64,000 nucleotides of DNA from Tupaia tana (Eukaryota > Chordata > Mammalia > Scandentia > Tupaiidae): positions 72,884,041 through 72,948,040 of the forward strand of contig JAKSZU010000009.1 of assembly GCA_026018925.1 (NCBI GenBank), given 5' to 3'. The position numbers were made by a program, and so were the translations under genes. Of this stretch, positions 44,480 through 58,065 are shown one piece after another. Positions within the stretch are counted from its first letter, which is position 1. The number at the start of each line of letters is the position of its first letter. Below the pieces are notes generated by a model. It was not told where the DNA came from. It made no database searches and saw only the letters and a program-made list of their open reading frames with translations.

Positions 44480-47400
44480 AAGGAATAAAAGGTAACCAAG
44501 ACAATGGCTATCTTAAACATCAGGGCAAGTCTGGTAACATCGATAATAACATTGAATGTTAATAGATTAAATTCTCCAATCAAGAGACACAGACTAGCTG
44601 AATGGATAAAAAAAAAATAAAATTAAAAAAAATAAAAAACAAAACAGAAGCCCTCTATCTGTTGCCTATAGGGAACTTAATTCATGGATAAAGACAAACA
44701 TAGACTGAAAGTGAAGGGTTGGAAAAAGATTTTCCATGCAAATGAAAACCAAAAAACAGCTGGAGTCACGTTACTAATTTCTGACAAAATAGGCTTTAAA
44801 ACAAAACCTGCTCGAAAAGACAAAGAAGGGCACTATATTGTAGTAAAAAGGTCAATCAATCAAGAAGACATAACACTTATAAATATCTATGCACCTAACA
44901 CAGTAGCACCCAAATATGGGAAGGAAAGACTGTTAGATCTAAACGGGGAGGTAGGCTGCAACATACTAATTGTTAGAAACCTCAACACCACACTATCCTT
45001 CCTGGACAGATCATCTAGACAAAATTAAGTAAAGAGGCAAAGGATCTAAATGATACCATAAATCAAATGGACTTAACAGATATCTATAAAACTTTCCATC
45101 CAAAAACCATGAGATACACGTTTTTCTCACCCCCACATGGAAACTTTTCAAAGATTGACCGCATCATAGAACAAAAAGCAAGTCTCTGCAGATTCAAAGG
45201 CATAGAAACAAAACATTAATCTATCTTTTCAAATAGCTTTAAGGTACAGAACAGTAATGACTGTATTTGAATCAACATGCCATTTTAACTAGGATTAAAG
45301 TATTTTCAATTTTTAATATTTTATAAGTATTTTAAATAAATATTTTTATTCTCAAAAAAAAGAAACAATATCCAGTATAGTCTCTGACCATGATGGAATT
45401 AAACTTGAGTTTAATTTCAAGAGAAATCCTCAAAATACTCAAATACATGGAAACTAAATAACCTACTTCTGAATGACTCCACAACTATTGAAGAAATAGA
45501 CTGGAATCAAAAGATTTATAGAAGCCAATGATAATGAGGACACGAGTTTCCATAATCTTTGGAACACTGCTAGAGCAATCATAAGAAGGAAGTTCATAGC
45601 AATTAGTGCACATAAGACGAAGACGAAAAGAAGGCAAATGGATCACCTAACATCATGCCTCAGAGAATTGGAAAAGCAACAGAAAAAAAATCCAAAGAAC
45701 TCCAGGAAAAAGGAAATGATAAAAATGCGAGCAGAAATAAAAGAAATAGAAAATAAAAGAACTATACACAAAATAAATGTAACTAAAAGATGGTTCTTTG
45801 AAAAGATAAACAAATCAATACACCACTAGCAAGACTTATTAAGAAGAGAGAAATCAACCAGGTAAATCAAATCTGCAATGAAACAGGCAATATAACAAGA
45901 AACATAGTGGAAATACAAAATATAATTAGAGGATACTATGAAGAACTATATAACAAGAATCAAGACAATCTGGATGAGATGGTCTAATTCCTGGACACAT
46001 ATAATCTACCAAGATTGAGTCAGGAGGATATGGAAAGTCTGAATAGGCCTGTAACAAGCCAGGAGATTGAATCACTAATAAATAACCACCCAACAAAGAA
46101 AAGCCCTGGCCCTGATGGATTCACCTCTGAATTCAACAAAACTTTCAAAGAAAAGTTAACTCCCATTCTGCTCAAGTTATTTCTCAAGATCCAAAAGGAT
46201 GACTCTCTCACTAATTCATTCTATGAAGCCTCTATCATCCTTATCCTTAAAATAGGTAAGGACCGAACAAGGAAGGAAAACTATAGACCAATATCTTTAA
46301 TAAATGTAGATGCAAAGATTCTCAACAAGATACTAGCAAATTGTATCAAACAACTTATAAAAAAAGATTATACATCATGATCAGGTAGGCTTTATTCCAG
46401 GAATGCAAGTTTGGTTCAACATATGCAAAACCATAAATGTAATACACCATATTAACAGGAAGAAAGATAAAAACCATGTGGTCACATCAATTGATGCAGA
46501 AAAAGGATTTGATAAGATACAACATCCCTTCATGATCAAGTCTCTCAGCAAATTTGGCATAGAAAGATTATTTCTCAATTCAGTAAAAGCAATCTATTTA
46601 AAAACCCATAGCTAACATCATCCTTCTGAATGGAGAAATGCTTAAAGCTTTTCCATGAAAAGCAGGTACAAAACAAGGAAGCCCACTTTCTCCACTCCTT
46701 TTCAATATAGTACTGGAAGTCCTTGGCAACACAATCAGAAAAGAGGAAAAAATAAAAGGCATTCAAATAGGAAAAGAAGAGGTGAAATTCTCTCTATTTG
46801 CAAAAGACCCAATGGTTTCCATGAAAAAAAAAATTCTGTAAGCAATACATGAATACAGTAAAGTTGCAGGATACAAAATCAATATACAGAACTATATAGC
46901 ATTTCTATATACGAACAATAAGCAGACTGAGATAAAACTGAAAAAAATTATCCCATTTACCATAGCCACAAAAAGTATAAGATACTTAGGAATTAATCTA
47001 ACCAAAGAAGTTAAAAATTTCCACAAGGAAAACTATTAGAAGCTAAAAAAAAGAAACTGAAAATGACACAAAAAAGTGGAAGGACATTCCATGTTCCTGG
47101 ATTGGAAGAATATAATCAAAATGGCAATTGTACCCAAATCAATCTACTTATTTAATGCAATGCCAATCAAAGTACCAGACACTTTCTTCACAGATCTAGA
47201 AAAGACGGTCATAAAATTTGTCTGGAATCATAAAAGACCCCGTATTGCCAAAGCAATTCTATACAAGAAGAGTGGAGTGGGCGGAATCTCACTCCCTGAC
47301 TCAAAAATATACTATAAAGCTGCGGTAATTAAAACAGTATGGTACTGGCACAGAAACAGACAGGTGGACCAATGGAACAGAAGAGAATTCCCAGAAATAA

Positions 47401-48551
47401 ATTCCCAAACATACAGTCAAGTGATTTTTGACTAGGGGTACCAGTCAATACAGTGGGAAAAGGAAAACCTCTTCAACAAATGGTGCTGGAAAAACTGGAT
47501 TTCCACCTGCAGAAAGATAAATGGGAACCCCTACCTCTCACCTTTGACAAAAATCAAGTCAAGGTGGATCAAAAATCTAAATCTAAGACCTCAAACTATA
47601 AAACTGTTTCTGAAGAACACTGAGGAAACTCTGGGAGACATTGGATTAGGAAAAGACTTCTTAAATAAGGCCCCCAAAGCGCAGTCGATAATCCCCATAA
47701 TAGACAAGTGGGATTATATCAGAGTAAGAATTTTCTGCATGGCAGAAGACACAGTAATTATGGTGAATTGACAGCCCTCAGAATAGGAAAATATTTTTGT
47801 AAACTATGAGTCAGATAAGGGACTGATAACCAGAATACACAAGGAACTCAAGCTGCTGTTTGGAAAAAAGATGATCAACCCTATTAAAAGATGGGAGAAT
47901 GAGTTGAAAAAAAAATTCTCTAAAGATGACATAGGAATAACCTATAAGGCATATGAAAAAATTCTCCACATCCGTCATCGTAAGGGAAATGCAGATCAAA
48001 ACAACAATAAGATACCACCTAACTCCAGTCAGAATGTCTAAGATTAAAAAAAAACAAAAAATGAGAACGGCTGGTAGGGGTATGGTGAATGGCGAACCCT
48101 CTTACACTGCTTGTGGGAATATAAATTGATCCAGCCACTGTGGAGAACAATTTAGAGATTTCTCAAAAATCTACAAATAGAACTATCATACAATCCAGCA
48201 GTCCCACTCCTTGGTATCTACCCAAAGGACAGAAGAACACTTAATCAGAAATGTGCTTGCACATCGATGTTTATTGCGGCACTATTCACAATTGCTAAGA
48301 CATGGAACCAACCCAAATGCCCACGAACAAATGAATGTATTGAAAAACTGTGGCACATATACTCTATGGAATGCTATTCAGCCATAAACAAAACAAAACA
48401 AAACAAAAACAAAAAAAAAAGCCCTCTGGCTTTTGGCAGAAAATTTAAGAATATTGAAGATTTACTGCTGAGTAAAGCAAGCCAGGCTATGAAGGAGAGA
48501 CATTGTATGTCCCCACTTAATATATACCAAGTGTCTGCACTCCATGACTAA
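44480..48551 (+). pseudogene. L1 ORF2 (endonuclease and reverse transcriptase), broken
   Basis: The endonuclease domain spans about 44500-45200 (NIYAPNTVAPK near 44885; KIDRII near 45152). A 150-bp insertion (45211-45360) breaks it. The reverse transcriptase begins near 46015 with [11 protein letters not shown] and [21 protein letters not shown]. The catalytic region at 46792-46812 reads LFAKDPM where active L1s have F/YADD, so a catalytic Asp is lost. The C-terminal region continues with [16 protein letters not shown] and ends AKTWNQPKCP...SALHD at 48551. There are at least eight frame changes or stops. Confidence 0.88.
45211..45360 (+). pseudogene. Short poly(A)-tailed retrocopy of an unknown transcript's 3' end
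   Basis: A 150-bp insert in L1 ORF2, flanked by agaaaca at 45204-45210 and 45361-45367. It contains AATAAA at 45345-45350 followed within about 10 bp by an A tail. It does not resemble the SINE or the L1s here, so it is most easily a 5'-truncated retrocopy of an mRNA 3'UTR. The source was not identified. Confidence 0.75.
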
Positions 48552-48886
48552 GACTGATTGACTAAAGGATATAGAAACACAGTATATGGATGTAAATACC
48601 TGATATAGTGTGTGTGAAAGAGTAGAGTCTGAGGAAGGACATTTAGAAGAAAAATAGACAGGCAAAGCATTAATGGGACAAAGAAATATGGTATTATCTG
48701 TTGAAGATAATTTTATAGTTTTATCAACTGGACTAGTGAGAAATGTTCACATGTTGAAATATTCACTTTGTAAGCTAAATAATGTGATTGAACGTATAAA
48801 AGAAAATGAAATTAAACATGTTTAAAAAATAGAATCATAATTATTATTGCCCTAGGTCACAAAAAATGTAATTAAAAATACTTAAT

Positions 48887-49155
48887 GCCACAGCCAGCAG
48901 GTGACATAGTGGTTAAAGTGCTGGACTCCCGCTTAGCAAACCGCTGTTAAGATTCATGGACCTGGTGAACTGAAAAGTCATAGCAGGCACATGTGAATGA
49001 GTGCCCAAAATCCCAGGTTGAAAAAGGAGAAGAAGGTATTGTAGTATGGTCATCTACCATGGTGAGTGATTTCTCACTTTCTTTCTTACTGTCTCTTTTT
49101 GTCTCTCTGGCAAGAGCATGCATCCTATGGGAAAAACTGTAAAAAAAAAAAAAAA
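48887..49155 (+). repeat. Old tRNA-derived SINE
   Basis: A diverged plus-strand copy between two L1s; the flanks share only acttaa. Confidence 0.82.
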
Positions 49156-49159
49156 ACTT

Positions 49160-51924
49160 AACCCCATCTTGTCTGATCCTGGAGCCTCTGCATTTAACAT
49201 TTCACTAGGCACTTGAGTCTGGTCTTGGCAGGCCTCTTCTGGTAAGTGCATCCCTATTCAGGGTTTACCTTCAGAACTTGAAGCACTGTGTCTCCTAGAG
49301 TTCCCTGCCTACTGGGTTCAGCCCACTTACCTGGACACTAGGAATTGGTCTTGGTAGGCCTCTTCTGAATCTACTCCAATAAATAGAAAGCAGTGATTTC
49401 TGCATCAGATGACCAAAAGCAGCACAGTAATCAAAGAAACATGAAAAAAACAAGGGGATAACTTTCCTCCAGGTGAGCACAGTAGCTCTTCACTAACAAT
49501 GAACAGCAAAAAAAATTCACAGACATGTTAGAAAAAGAATTCTGAACATTCATGGACACAAAACTCAATGAGATTCAAGAAAAAAAAATCTAGATGATCA
49601 ATTACAGAAAATGAGAAAATCATTACAGGACATGAGAAAATCATTCCAGGACATGAAAGTGGAATTCCTTAAAGAGATAGATACCTTGGGGGTATCAGAC
49701 CTGGCAACTTACTTTCCTATGTTCCTTCTCTGTCTCACTTTGTTCCTCTCTTGTAAAATTTAAATAAATAAATAAATAAATAAATAAATTAATTAATTAA
49801 ATTAAATTAAATAATTATTTTCTTAAAAAAGAGCTAGGCACCTTAAAGAATAATCAAACAGAACTTCTGGAAATGAAGAATACATTTTAAGAAATTAAGG
49901 TCTCCCTAGCAAGTATTAACAGCAGATAGGATCACACAGAAGAAAAAATTCCTGACCTTGAAGACAAAGTCTCCAATATAAACCAAACCACAAAAAAAAG
50001 AAAGAGAAAAAAAACAACAACCAACAAAAAACAAATAAAAACAAAAAAAGAAAGGAATAATTAAAAAATGGGGCTAACTTACATGAAGTTCCAGACATTA
50101 TGAAATGCCCAAATTTCCATAAAGTGGGTATTCCAGAAAGTGAAGAAGCTGCTGAAAATATGGAAAACCTCTTCCATGAAAGACTAGCTGAAAACTTTCC
50201 AAATCTAGAGAAACATGGAGAAATTCAGACTCAAGAAATAAAAAGAATTCCAAATAAAATCAACACAAAAAATTTCGCTTCTCAGCACATAATAGCTAGA
50301 GTGGAAAAACAAAACAAAATGAAAAAAACAAAAACAAAGACAATATTGTAAACATGGCAAGAGAGAAATGCCAAGTTATTTATAAAGGTCATCCCATTAG
50401 GCTAATATCAGACCTCTCAACTGAAACAATACAGGCAAGGAAAGAATGGGAAGACATATTTAAAACATTAAAAGGAAAACAATTTCAACCAAGAATACTT
50501 TATCCCAGAAAGATTATCCCTCAAATGGGAAGAAAAAAATAAAAGTATTCTCAGATAAACAAAAACGGAAAGAATCCACCATTACTAGGTCAGCTCTATA
50601 AGAAGTACTAAAGGGAGTATTGTATCCAGAAAACTAAAGAGAGGCAAAGAGGAATTAGTTGACAAAAACAACCAAAAAATGGCTAACAAAATAACAGATA
50701 AGTCTGCAAATATCAATAATAAAGTTAGTGGATTAAATTATCATATTAAAAGAAACAGACTGGATGAATGGATTAAAAAAAAAAAACAAAACAGAAGATG
50801 TCTATATGCTGCTTAAAAGAAACACACCTCACTGATAAAGACATTCATAGACTAAAATTGAAGGGCTGAAAAAGGTATTCTATGCAAGTGGAAACCAAAA
50901 CAAGACTGGAGTTGCCATAATGACATCAGGCAAAATAGATTTTAAAATGGGAGATGGTAGAAGAGACAAAGAAGGACATTATATAGTACTGAAAGAACTA
51001 GCTCACCAAGAAGATATAACATTTCTAATATGTATGCACCCAAAACTGGAGCACCCAAATAGGTGAAAGAGAGACTGTTGGTTCTCAAGGGAGAGATGGA
51101 CAGCCACATAATAATTGTTGGGGATATAAAAAACCCACTCTCTCCTCTGGACAGACAAACTAGACAAAAAATAAACCAAGAGATCCAAGATCTAAATGAC
51201 ACTATAAATGAAATTAACTTGACAAGCATCTATAGAATATTTCACTCAACAACTACAAAACATACATTTTTCTCATCCCCTACATGGAACATTTTCAAAG
51301 ATTGACCATGTGATAGGGCACAAAACAAGTCTTTATAGATTCAAATGTATACAGATTATATCCAGCATCTTTTCTGACCATGACAGAATAAAAATTAAAG
51401 TAAACTAAAAAAAGAGCCCTTGAAAATACACAAACATAAACAACTTATTCCTGAATGACTTTACAACTACTGAAGAAATTATGTCTGAAATCAATAGAAT
51501 TGAAGAAAGCATTTCCATTTACAACAGCCACAAAAACAGTAAGATATCTATGAATAAACCTAATGAAAGAAGTAAAAGTCGTCACTGAGGAACTATGAAA
51601 TACTTGAAGAAGGAATTAAAAAGGATGTAAGAAAGTGGAAAAAACATCCCATGATTCTGGATTGGAAGAATTAATATAAACAAAATGTTGGAACCAGCAG
51701 ATGGTGTAATATTTACACTGCTGGACTTCTACATGGCTGACTGTGGTTAGAATCCCATACCTGGTGGCTTGAAACTCATGCAGGGCACGTGTGTGAGTGC
51801 CCAAAATCCCAAGAGGAGGATGGAGGAGAAGGGACTATGGCATGGTCATTCCCCTAGGGGGTGATTTCTTACTTTCTTTTTCTCTGTCTCTGTCTCTCTG
51901 CAAGCACACATGCTGTATAGCAAA

Positions 51925-51968
<44 letters not shown>

Positions 51969-52890
51969 AAAGATCAATCCTACCCAAATTGATTGGCAAA
52001 CTCAATGCAATTCAGATCAAACTACCAGGGATATTCCTCAGAAAAATAGAAAAAAAAATTATGTCTGGAGTCATAAAAGGCCTCATATCACCAAAACTGA
52101 AAAGCCTGTGAAAACATGTTCATCATTTCTTAGCATCAGGGAAATGCAAATCAAAACCGCAGTGAGATACCACTTAATCCCAGTCAGAATTACTAGCATT
52201 AAATAACAACAACAAACAAAAAACCAAACAAACAAAGATAGTACAGCCACTGTGGAGAATGATATGGAGATTCCTCAGAAACCTACAAATAGAATTACCA
52301 TACAACTCATTAATTCTGCTCTTTGGTATTTACCCAAAGGGTTGGAAAACTCTCATTTGGAAAAAACCCTTACACATCCCCGTTTATTGCAGCATTTTTA
52401 CAATTACTATGACATGGAATCAATCCAAATGTCCAAAAATAGATGAGTGGATTGAAAAATGTGGCATATGTACTGTATGCAATACTACTCACCCATAAAA
52501 AACAATGAGACCCTGACATTTGATAGAAAAAGAACAGATATGGAAGACTTAATGCTAAGCAAAGCAAGTCAGACTGTAAAAGACACATTTTGTATATCCC
52601 TGCTCAATATATACTGAGTTTCTTCACTCACTCTATAGCAGAAACTGAAAGACTGGAAGGGGGAGGACAACTAGAGATAGTAAGGGAGGATTAACAGGGA
52701 GTGGGGTAATCAGGAAGGGAAGAGAACAGGGAAAAGAAAAACAATAAGTTTAATTGACACAACAATAAAAAGTTCTTTGCTGGTGATAATGTATAAGGTA
52801 ATGTCTTTGTCATGACTGATATACACTATATTTGTGCTGGGAAAAGCCATGTTGTACCCTGTAAAGAAGTATAGTGATTAAATGTGATAA
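49160..52890 (+). mobile_element. L1, sense, with an internal deletion
   Basis: It has a 5' segment (49160-49520), ORF1 remains (about 49500-50640, with the RRM-side SEEAAENMENLFHER and the C-terminal HPIRLISDLSTETIQ), and an ORF2 endonuclease region (50700-51500). A jump near 51500 leads to the late reverse-transcriptase part. A second deletion near 52090 leads to the ORF2 end and 3'UTR (52160-52890). An (AAAT)n run at 49763-49815 lies inside the ORF1 region. Confidence 0.83.
51689..51968 (+). repeat. tRNA-derived SINE with expanded (TC)n
   Basis: A plus-strand copy in the third L1. Its 3' end has grown into about 17 TC repeats (51928-51962). Confidence 0.88.
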
Positions 52891-52898
52891 TGTGATGT

Positions 52899-52964
52899 GT
52901 ATGTATGTGTGTGTGCATATACATATATATATATATATATGCACACACACATACACGTACACTA
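52899..52964. repeat. GT-TA-AC near-palindromic microsatellite
   Basis: A (GT)n-rich half, a (TA)n centre at 52922-52939 and an (AC)n-rich half form an imperfect palindrome directly after the L1 3' end. Confidence 0.85.
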
Positions 52965-53247
52965 GGAAACTAAGCAACTTATTCCTGAATGCCTTTACAA
53001 CTGCTGAAGAAATTATGTGTATATATACACACATACACATTACACTATATTTCAGAAAAGGACATTACTTAGAAATTATAATCTATGCTCCCAAACTATA
53101 GTTGTCTAATTAATAAGTTTCCATGGGATAGCATATGAAAAGCAGAATGAATGAGGTAGAGTATGGGGTAGGGTAGCTAAATATCTTACCTAAAACTGTT
53201 ACTATTACCCCTAGATTTTCTTTTTTTAAAAGAATTATTTAATTTTC

Positions 53248-53284
<37 letters not shown>

Positions 53285-53286
<2 letters not shown>

Positions 53287-53425
53287 TTCAATTTGGCCAG
53301 AGGGAGGCACAGAGAGAAAAAGGAAAAGCGAAAAAGCAAGCCACCAGGTCTGGGATGCAGATCCACAGTCAGTCATATTGAAGTCCAGTGCCCCAACCAC
53401 CACACCACCTGCCCCTCTCCCCCAG
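53285..53425 (-). repeat. Very old tRNA-derived SINE with (TTA)n tail
   Basis: A short degenerate minus-strand copy with B-box side at about 53355-53375, preceded by about 12 TTA repeats (53250-53286). Confidence 0.7.
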
Positions 53426-54224
53426 ACTTTCAAATGTTATTATTACTAAATATTAAAGATTGGATTTCTTTTAGTGAAGTAAAGAGAATTTTCATAAATC
53501 TTTAGAAAAGCTGAGGAAATATAGAGGAACATAATCTCCCATCCTATATATTTACATAATCTTATAATTATACTTATTCTTATTTCCTAAAGATCTAAGG
53601 CTTAGAATCAGTCTAATAGAACAGAAGGAAAAGAATACCTTCTTCCTAGATCCTTCCATACAAATTCCAGGTGCATGCCTATTTCTTGACACTGGAAGCA
53701 TATCTACCCAACTAATACCACTATTTTAAAATTGCCATTGATGATCCCTAGCACACATTGGATATACATTTCACTTCCTGGACATCATCACCCAACTCAT
53801 GGGATATTATAATTCCTCAGCCTATCTGATGTCTTTCACCTGTCTTCTTCAGTAGCCATTAACTTGTACAGCCGTGTCTTGGACCTCATCAGTAACAGTG
53901 CAAAAGAAAACATAGATTCTAAATAATCACAAAGGAAAAAAGAGCAAGACTTTGTAATTAATTGTACATAGAGTACCCAATTAGTAAAAAATTTTAAAAT
54001 CAAGGTGGCCTATATTATCACATAGCTAAATAGCCAAACATAGCATAATGTAAAAGGTGTCTTTGTTCACCAAAAAAACTTATTATCTGTCACTGAAACC
54101 CAATGAATAGCCTTTATTAGAAGCTGCAAGGATGTATTAATTTTTTCTTAAAGTTCTTAAATCCAATATTAGAAATTAGACTCGTTAATGCTAGAATCTA
54201 GTACTTTGTCAGATCTTTCACTGT
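53426..54224. other. Unique intron-like sequence
   Basis: No gene or repeat was recognised. Confidence 0.5.
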
Positions 54225-54240
54225 GAAATATGATCATATG

Positions 54241-54662
54241 ATACTCAACTCCAGACTTTGTCCCTACAATTAAGTTGCTCATTTTCTCAGAGTTGGGTTC
54301 ATGTATATATATATATATCAGCTGTGCTTGCTATTGCAAATATTTAGACTAATTAAGTTCATTAGTAAATCAATTAAATGGAGGGAAAGGCATAGAAAGC
54401 AACCATGGATACCAGAGACAATGTGGGAGAAAGGTGAGACATGGCAGAGGGTGAGGGATAGGGAATCAAGGATGGCAAAAAAAAAAAAAAAAAAGCAAAA
54501 TATACAAGACATAAGAAGTGGAAAATTATTTGTTGATAACATATATGTTGGTGTGCTTGATTGAGCCAATATACAGTGTATTTTGGATGGAAAATTCATT
54601 TTGTATGTTGTAATGATGTATAGTGAATTAATGATGTAGAAAAATAAATTTAAAGAAAAAAA
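54241..54662 (+). mobile_element. HAL1-like 3' end with 5' inversion
   Basis: 54248-54293 is the reverse complement of the post-ORF1 region (compare 4895-4940), while 54294-54655 is the sense 3'UTR (compare the reverse complement of 4060-4390). The 16-bp flanks gaaatatgatcatatg (54225-54240) and gaaatgtgatcatatg (54663-54678) form a target-site duplication with one change. It ends with an A-rich tail. Confidence 0.88.
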
Positions 54663-54859
54663 GAAATGTGATCATATGGCTATAAGTATGCATTCTATAT
54701 ATAATACCTAATTGATGATGTAGGACTACATGAAATGTATATCTAATTGAAAATATTCAATAAAATATAGCCTTATAATAAGAGGGATCGTTTATTGAAT
54801 TTCTACACTATGCTAGGCTCTGGACTTAGAATTTATTGATATTTGTATTATTTTTATTT

Positions 54860-55062
54860 TGTTTTAGAGAGAGAGGGCAAGTGAGGAAATCACTCCCTGG
54901 GGAGATGGCCATGCTGTAATCCCTTCTCCTCCACTCTCTCACAATTTTGGGCACTCACAAACACCCAGCCTGATTTTCAAGCCACCAAGTCTGGGACTTG
55001 AACTGCAAGGTCAGTCATGTTGGATCCAGTGCCTTAACATTCATGCCACCTGCTGGCTCACT
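54860..55062 (-). repeat. Old tRNA-derived SINE
   Basis: A minus-strand copy with a shortened tail side; no clear duplication was seen. Confidence 0.82.
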
Positions 55063-55429
55063 TATAGTATTTCTAACCCTCACAACAATGCTGAAGAATG
55101 TGTTTGATTCCTATTTAGTAGATGGAGAAACTGAAGATTAGAGAGTTAAATCACTGTCCAAATTTAAGAAGTAGTAAGGTTTGCATTAAAAAACAAATGC
55201 TTGACGTGAAAGGGTAGAGAGAATTTAAACATGATATAGTTTCCCTGCTAACACTTTGAGCTTTTAGTTGTTTACACATAAAGGTGAATAAAGTTTCAAA
55301 AACCAGACATATTCGTGGAGATAGATGGAGAGGGAAGAGTGGTAGGGAACCATCCCTTAGCACAAAAGTGGGTAAAAGCATAAATAAAGGTCAGTGACCT
55401 CAACTCTTGCTTATAGAAAAGTTCTGATG

Positions 55430-55990
55430 CATAAGCAGAATAATGTCCCCACCAAATATGTTCACACGATAATCCCTGGAACCTGTGGATGTGTTATGTT
55501 ACATTACAAAGGGAACTGAGAATGCTGATGTTATGGCTGCACTAATAAATTGATCTTAACATGTAAAGATTATCCTGCATTATCTGGGTGGGCCCAGTAC
55601 AATAACAGAAGGCCTTTAAAGGATACAGAAAAGAGGTCACAGAGATGTCAAAGTGGAATATAAGGTAGGAGACATTGAAAGTATTAGAGAAATTCAACTG
55701 CTGGCTTTGAAGATAAAGGAAGGATGCTATGAGGCAAGAATGTGGGAAGCCTTTAGAAGCTGGAAATGATCCACAGCTGATAGCCACAAAGGAAACCTAA
55801 GTCCTTAGTCCTATAACTGCAAGAAATTGAGTTCTTCCAATAATCTAATGAACAAGAAAATAGAGTCCCTACAGAATACCAAGAAAAGGAAGCAGTTCTG
55901 TAGACACCTTGATTTTGGCCCATTGAGAGTTTTACAGAATTTCTGATCTATAAAACTATAAAATAATAAATTAGCATTGTTAAAAAAATA
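55430..55990 (+). repeat. Ancient mammalian interspersed repeat
   Basis: It contains blocks I associate with old eutherian repeats: AATCCCTGGAACCTGTG, GATTATCCTGCATTATCTGG followed by GTGGGCCC, and TGCTGGCTTTGAAGAT. It ends with CACCTTGATTTTGGCCCA and an ATAATAAATT signal. An LTR of MaLR/ERVL type is possible; the family was not settled. Confidence 0.65.
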
Positions 55991-56396
55991 AATTTATGGT
56001 AATTTTTAAGGTACTTAAAGAAAACGAATACATCTAGAGATACCTGTTTCAGAGTTACTATTGAGATGGATGCCTCTTATCATCTCCATGCCCCAATCCC
56101 TTAGATCCCAGACTCCACATTGCTTCTTCACTTCTTTCCCATATTGATGCTTCCTACTCCTACAATATTTGGTGGTGTATTCATTGTTTAAAAATTTATT
56201 AAAGTTTCCCAACAAAAGATACTATAAAAATACCACAAATAATTAATACTAAAGACTTCATTCAATATGTAGACCTTTGTATGCAGGCAGTGTTATAAGG
56301 TAGTAATCACTGTAAAAACTGCTACTTTGCTACACTAAGTTCTTCTGTATTATTAATGATGGTCAAATAACACCCAGGACCATTTTCCAATTCTTT

Positions 56397-56659
56397 TATT
56401 TTTTTTGGAGAGGTTTTTGCTATAGGGCATGTGCGCTTGCCAGACAGACAGAGAGAGACATACAGACAGAAAGTGAGAAATCACCTCCCAGAGGGGATGG
56501 TCATGCCACAATCCCTTCTCCTCCATTCTCCTCTCGGGATCTTGGGCACGCACGCAAACGCACCCGGCGTGAGTTTTAAGCCACCGGGTCCGGGACGCGA
56601 ACCGCGGTCGACTACGTGGGAGTCCAGCACCATAGCCATTACGCTAACTGCTGGTTTCC
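56397..56659 (-). repeat. tRNA-derived SINE
   Basis: A young minus-strand copy with the exact 16-bp duplication ccattttccaattctt at 56381-56396 and 56660-56675. Confidence 0.95.
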
Positions 56660-57004
56660 CCATTTTCCAATTCTTAATGAATTATGACACTAGTTACATT
56701 CCAGTGGTGTACTAAAGCTTACTATCACTGGCTTGCCAGAGACAATTGTTGAACTGTGAGGAATTCTGTCAGTCATTTCTTAAACACAGTCATTATTTAA
56801 AATGAATAAATCACAATTAAATAAATGATATTAAAAACAAAGATAATAAATGTTTAGAACCTACCACTGTATTATTTTACTAATTTTTACTCTTATCTGT
56901 GTTTTTCAGTCATTTACATCTACTATATCTCTATGGTAGTGCACTACTTTACATCTTTTTCCATCTCCATCATGTTGGTAGCCTGAAAGCTGTCATAGAG
57001 AGAG

Positions 57005-57330
57005 ATTATTCATTTTAATTTGCCAAGTGGACATGTGCACTTGCCAGGGATAGAGAGAAACAGAGAAAGAAGGAGCAGAAGATAGCACCCTCTCAACAGA
57101 AATGTGGTCACACCACAATCCTTTTTCCTCCACTTCTTTATCCTGACAGGATTTGGGGCACACACATCAGTGCTTGTTTCTTAAGCCACCAGGGCCAGGA
57201 TTTGAACCTCCCAGTTAGCAATGTGGTATCAAGTTCCTTTAACCACCAGACCATAGGGGAATATTTCTCACAATAGTTGAAAAGTCTTATCCCTAGTACA
57301 AGTTCCTTTAACCACCAGACCACCTCCCAA
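57005..57330 (-). repeat. Old tRNA-derived SINE with a local duplication
   Basis: A diverged minus-strand copy. In its head, the block agttcctttaaccaccagac occurs at 57231-57250 and again at about 57301-57320, separated by about 47 bp that match sequence near 58613-58649. Confidence 0.8.
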
Positions 57331-58065
57331 AAGAGGTAAAAATTGACAAACATTACAAATTAGATCTTGGGCTATTGTTTTGCCGATTGTTTAGATTTAT
57401 GAAAATTATGTAGAAGTGTTAATAATGCAGATTAAACTTAAAAGTATGACTGTTGTGTCTCTAGCTACTATATTAAAAATTCACAAAAAGTTGAAGAAAT
57501 TCTTCTGAGTCTCAAAAACTACTCTGACTCAACAAAGAGCTCACATTATTGATAGATAAATACATTTCTAGCATACATATTCATTGTTTCACTACTTTTT
57601 TACTCATTGATGTAAACAAAAATAACACTTAACACATATGGTTAAATTGCACCCATTCATTAATACAAACATAGTTAGCTACAATATAAGAGTCAGCCAG
57701 AAATCGATGAAAGCATTCCCTGAGCATCAATTGGTTACATGGGATTTACAATAAAGAATATTTTGTATTTTATTATTTGTAAATTATTTGCTATACACCT
57801 TAAATATATATAATATATAATAGCACACTTTCTCGTATATAAATTTATCTGTGTATCTATACATCTATATAACTCTATATAGATACAGATAACATGGATT
57901 TTTTCCCAGATATCTTATTGATAAACATTTACCAGTATACCATTGCTCTATTCTTTCACTGTTTTAATTCATTTTCATTAATCATGCTTCAAAAAGTGTA
58001 AATACAAAGCTCCTACCATCTAAAAAATGGACCTAAGTGTTTGAGCATATAAGAAAAGCAAAGGT
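57331..58065. other. Unique AT-rich intron-like sequence
   Basis: Nothing recognised except local AT palindromes near 57850-57890. Confidence 0.5.

Larger units (their letters stand above)
42068..48826 (+). mobile_element. Full-length but inactive L1, sense
   Basis: A complete order of monomeric 5'UTR (42068-42600), leader, ORF1 (42927-44460, two SINEs inside), ORF2 (about 44480-48551) and 3'UTR ending near 48826. Without its three later insertions it is about 6 kb, the normal L1 length. Both ORFs carry stops and frameshifts. It is the best-preserved autonomous L1 in the window and is a plausible relative of the machinery that mobilised the SINE and HAL1-like copies, but it is itself dead. 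Confidence 0.9.
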
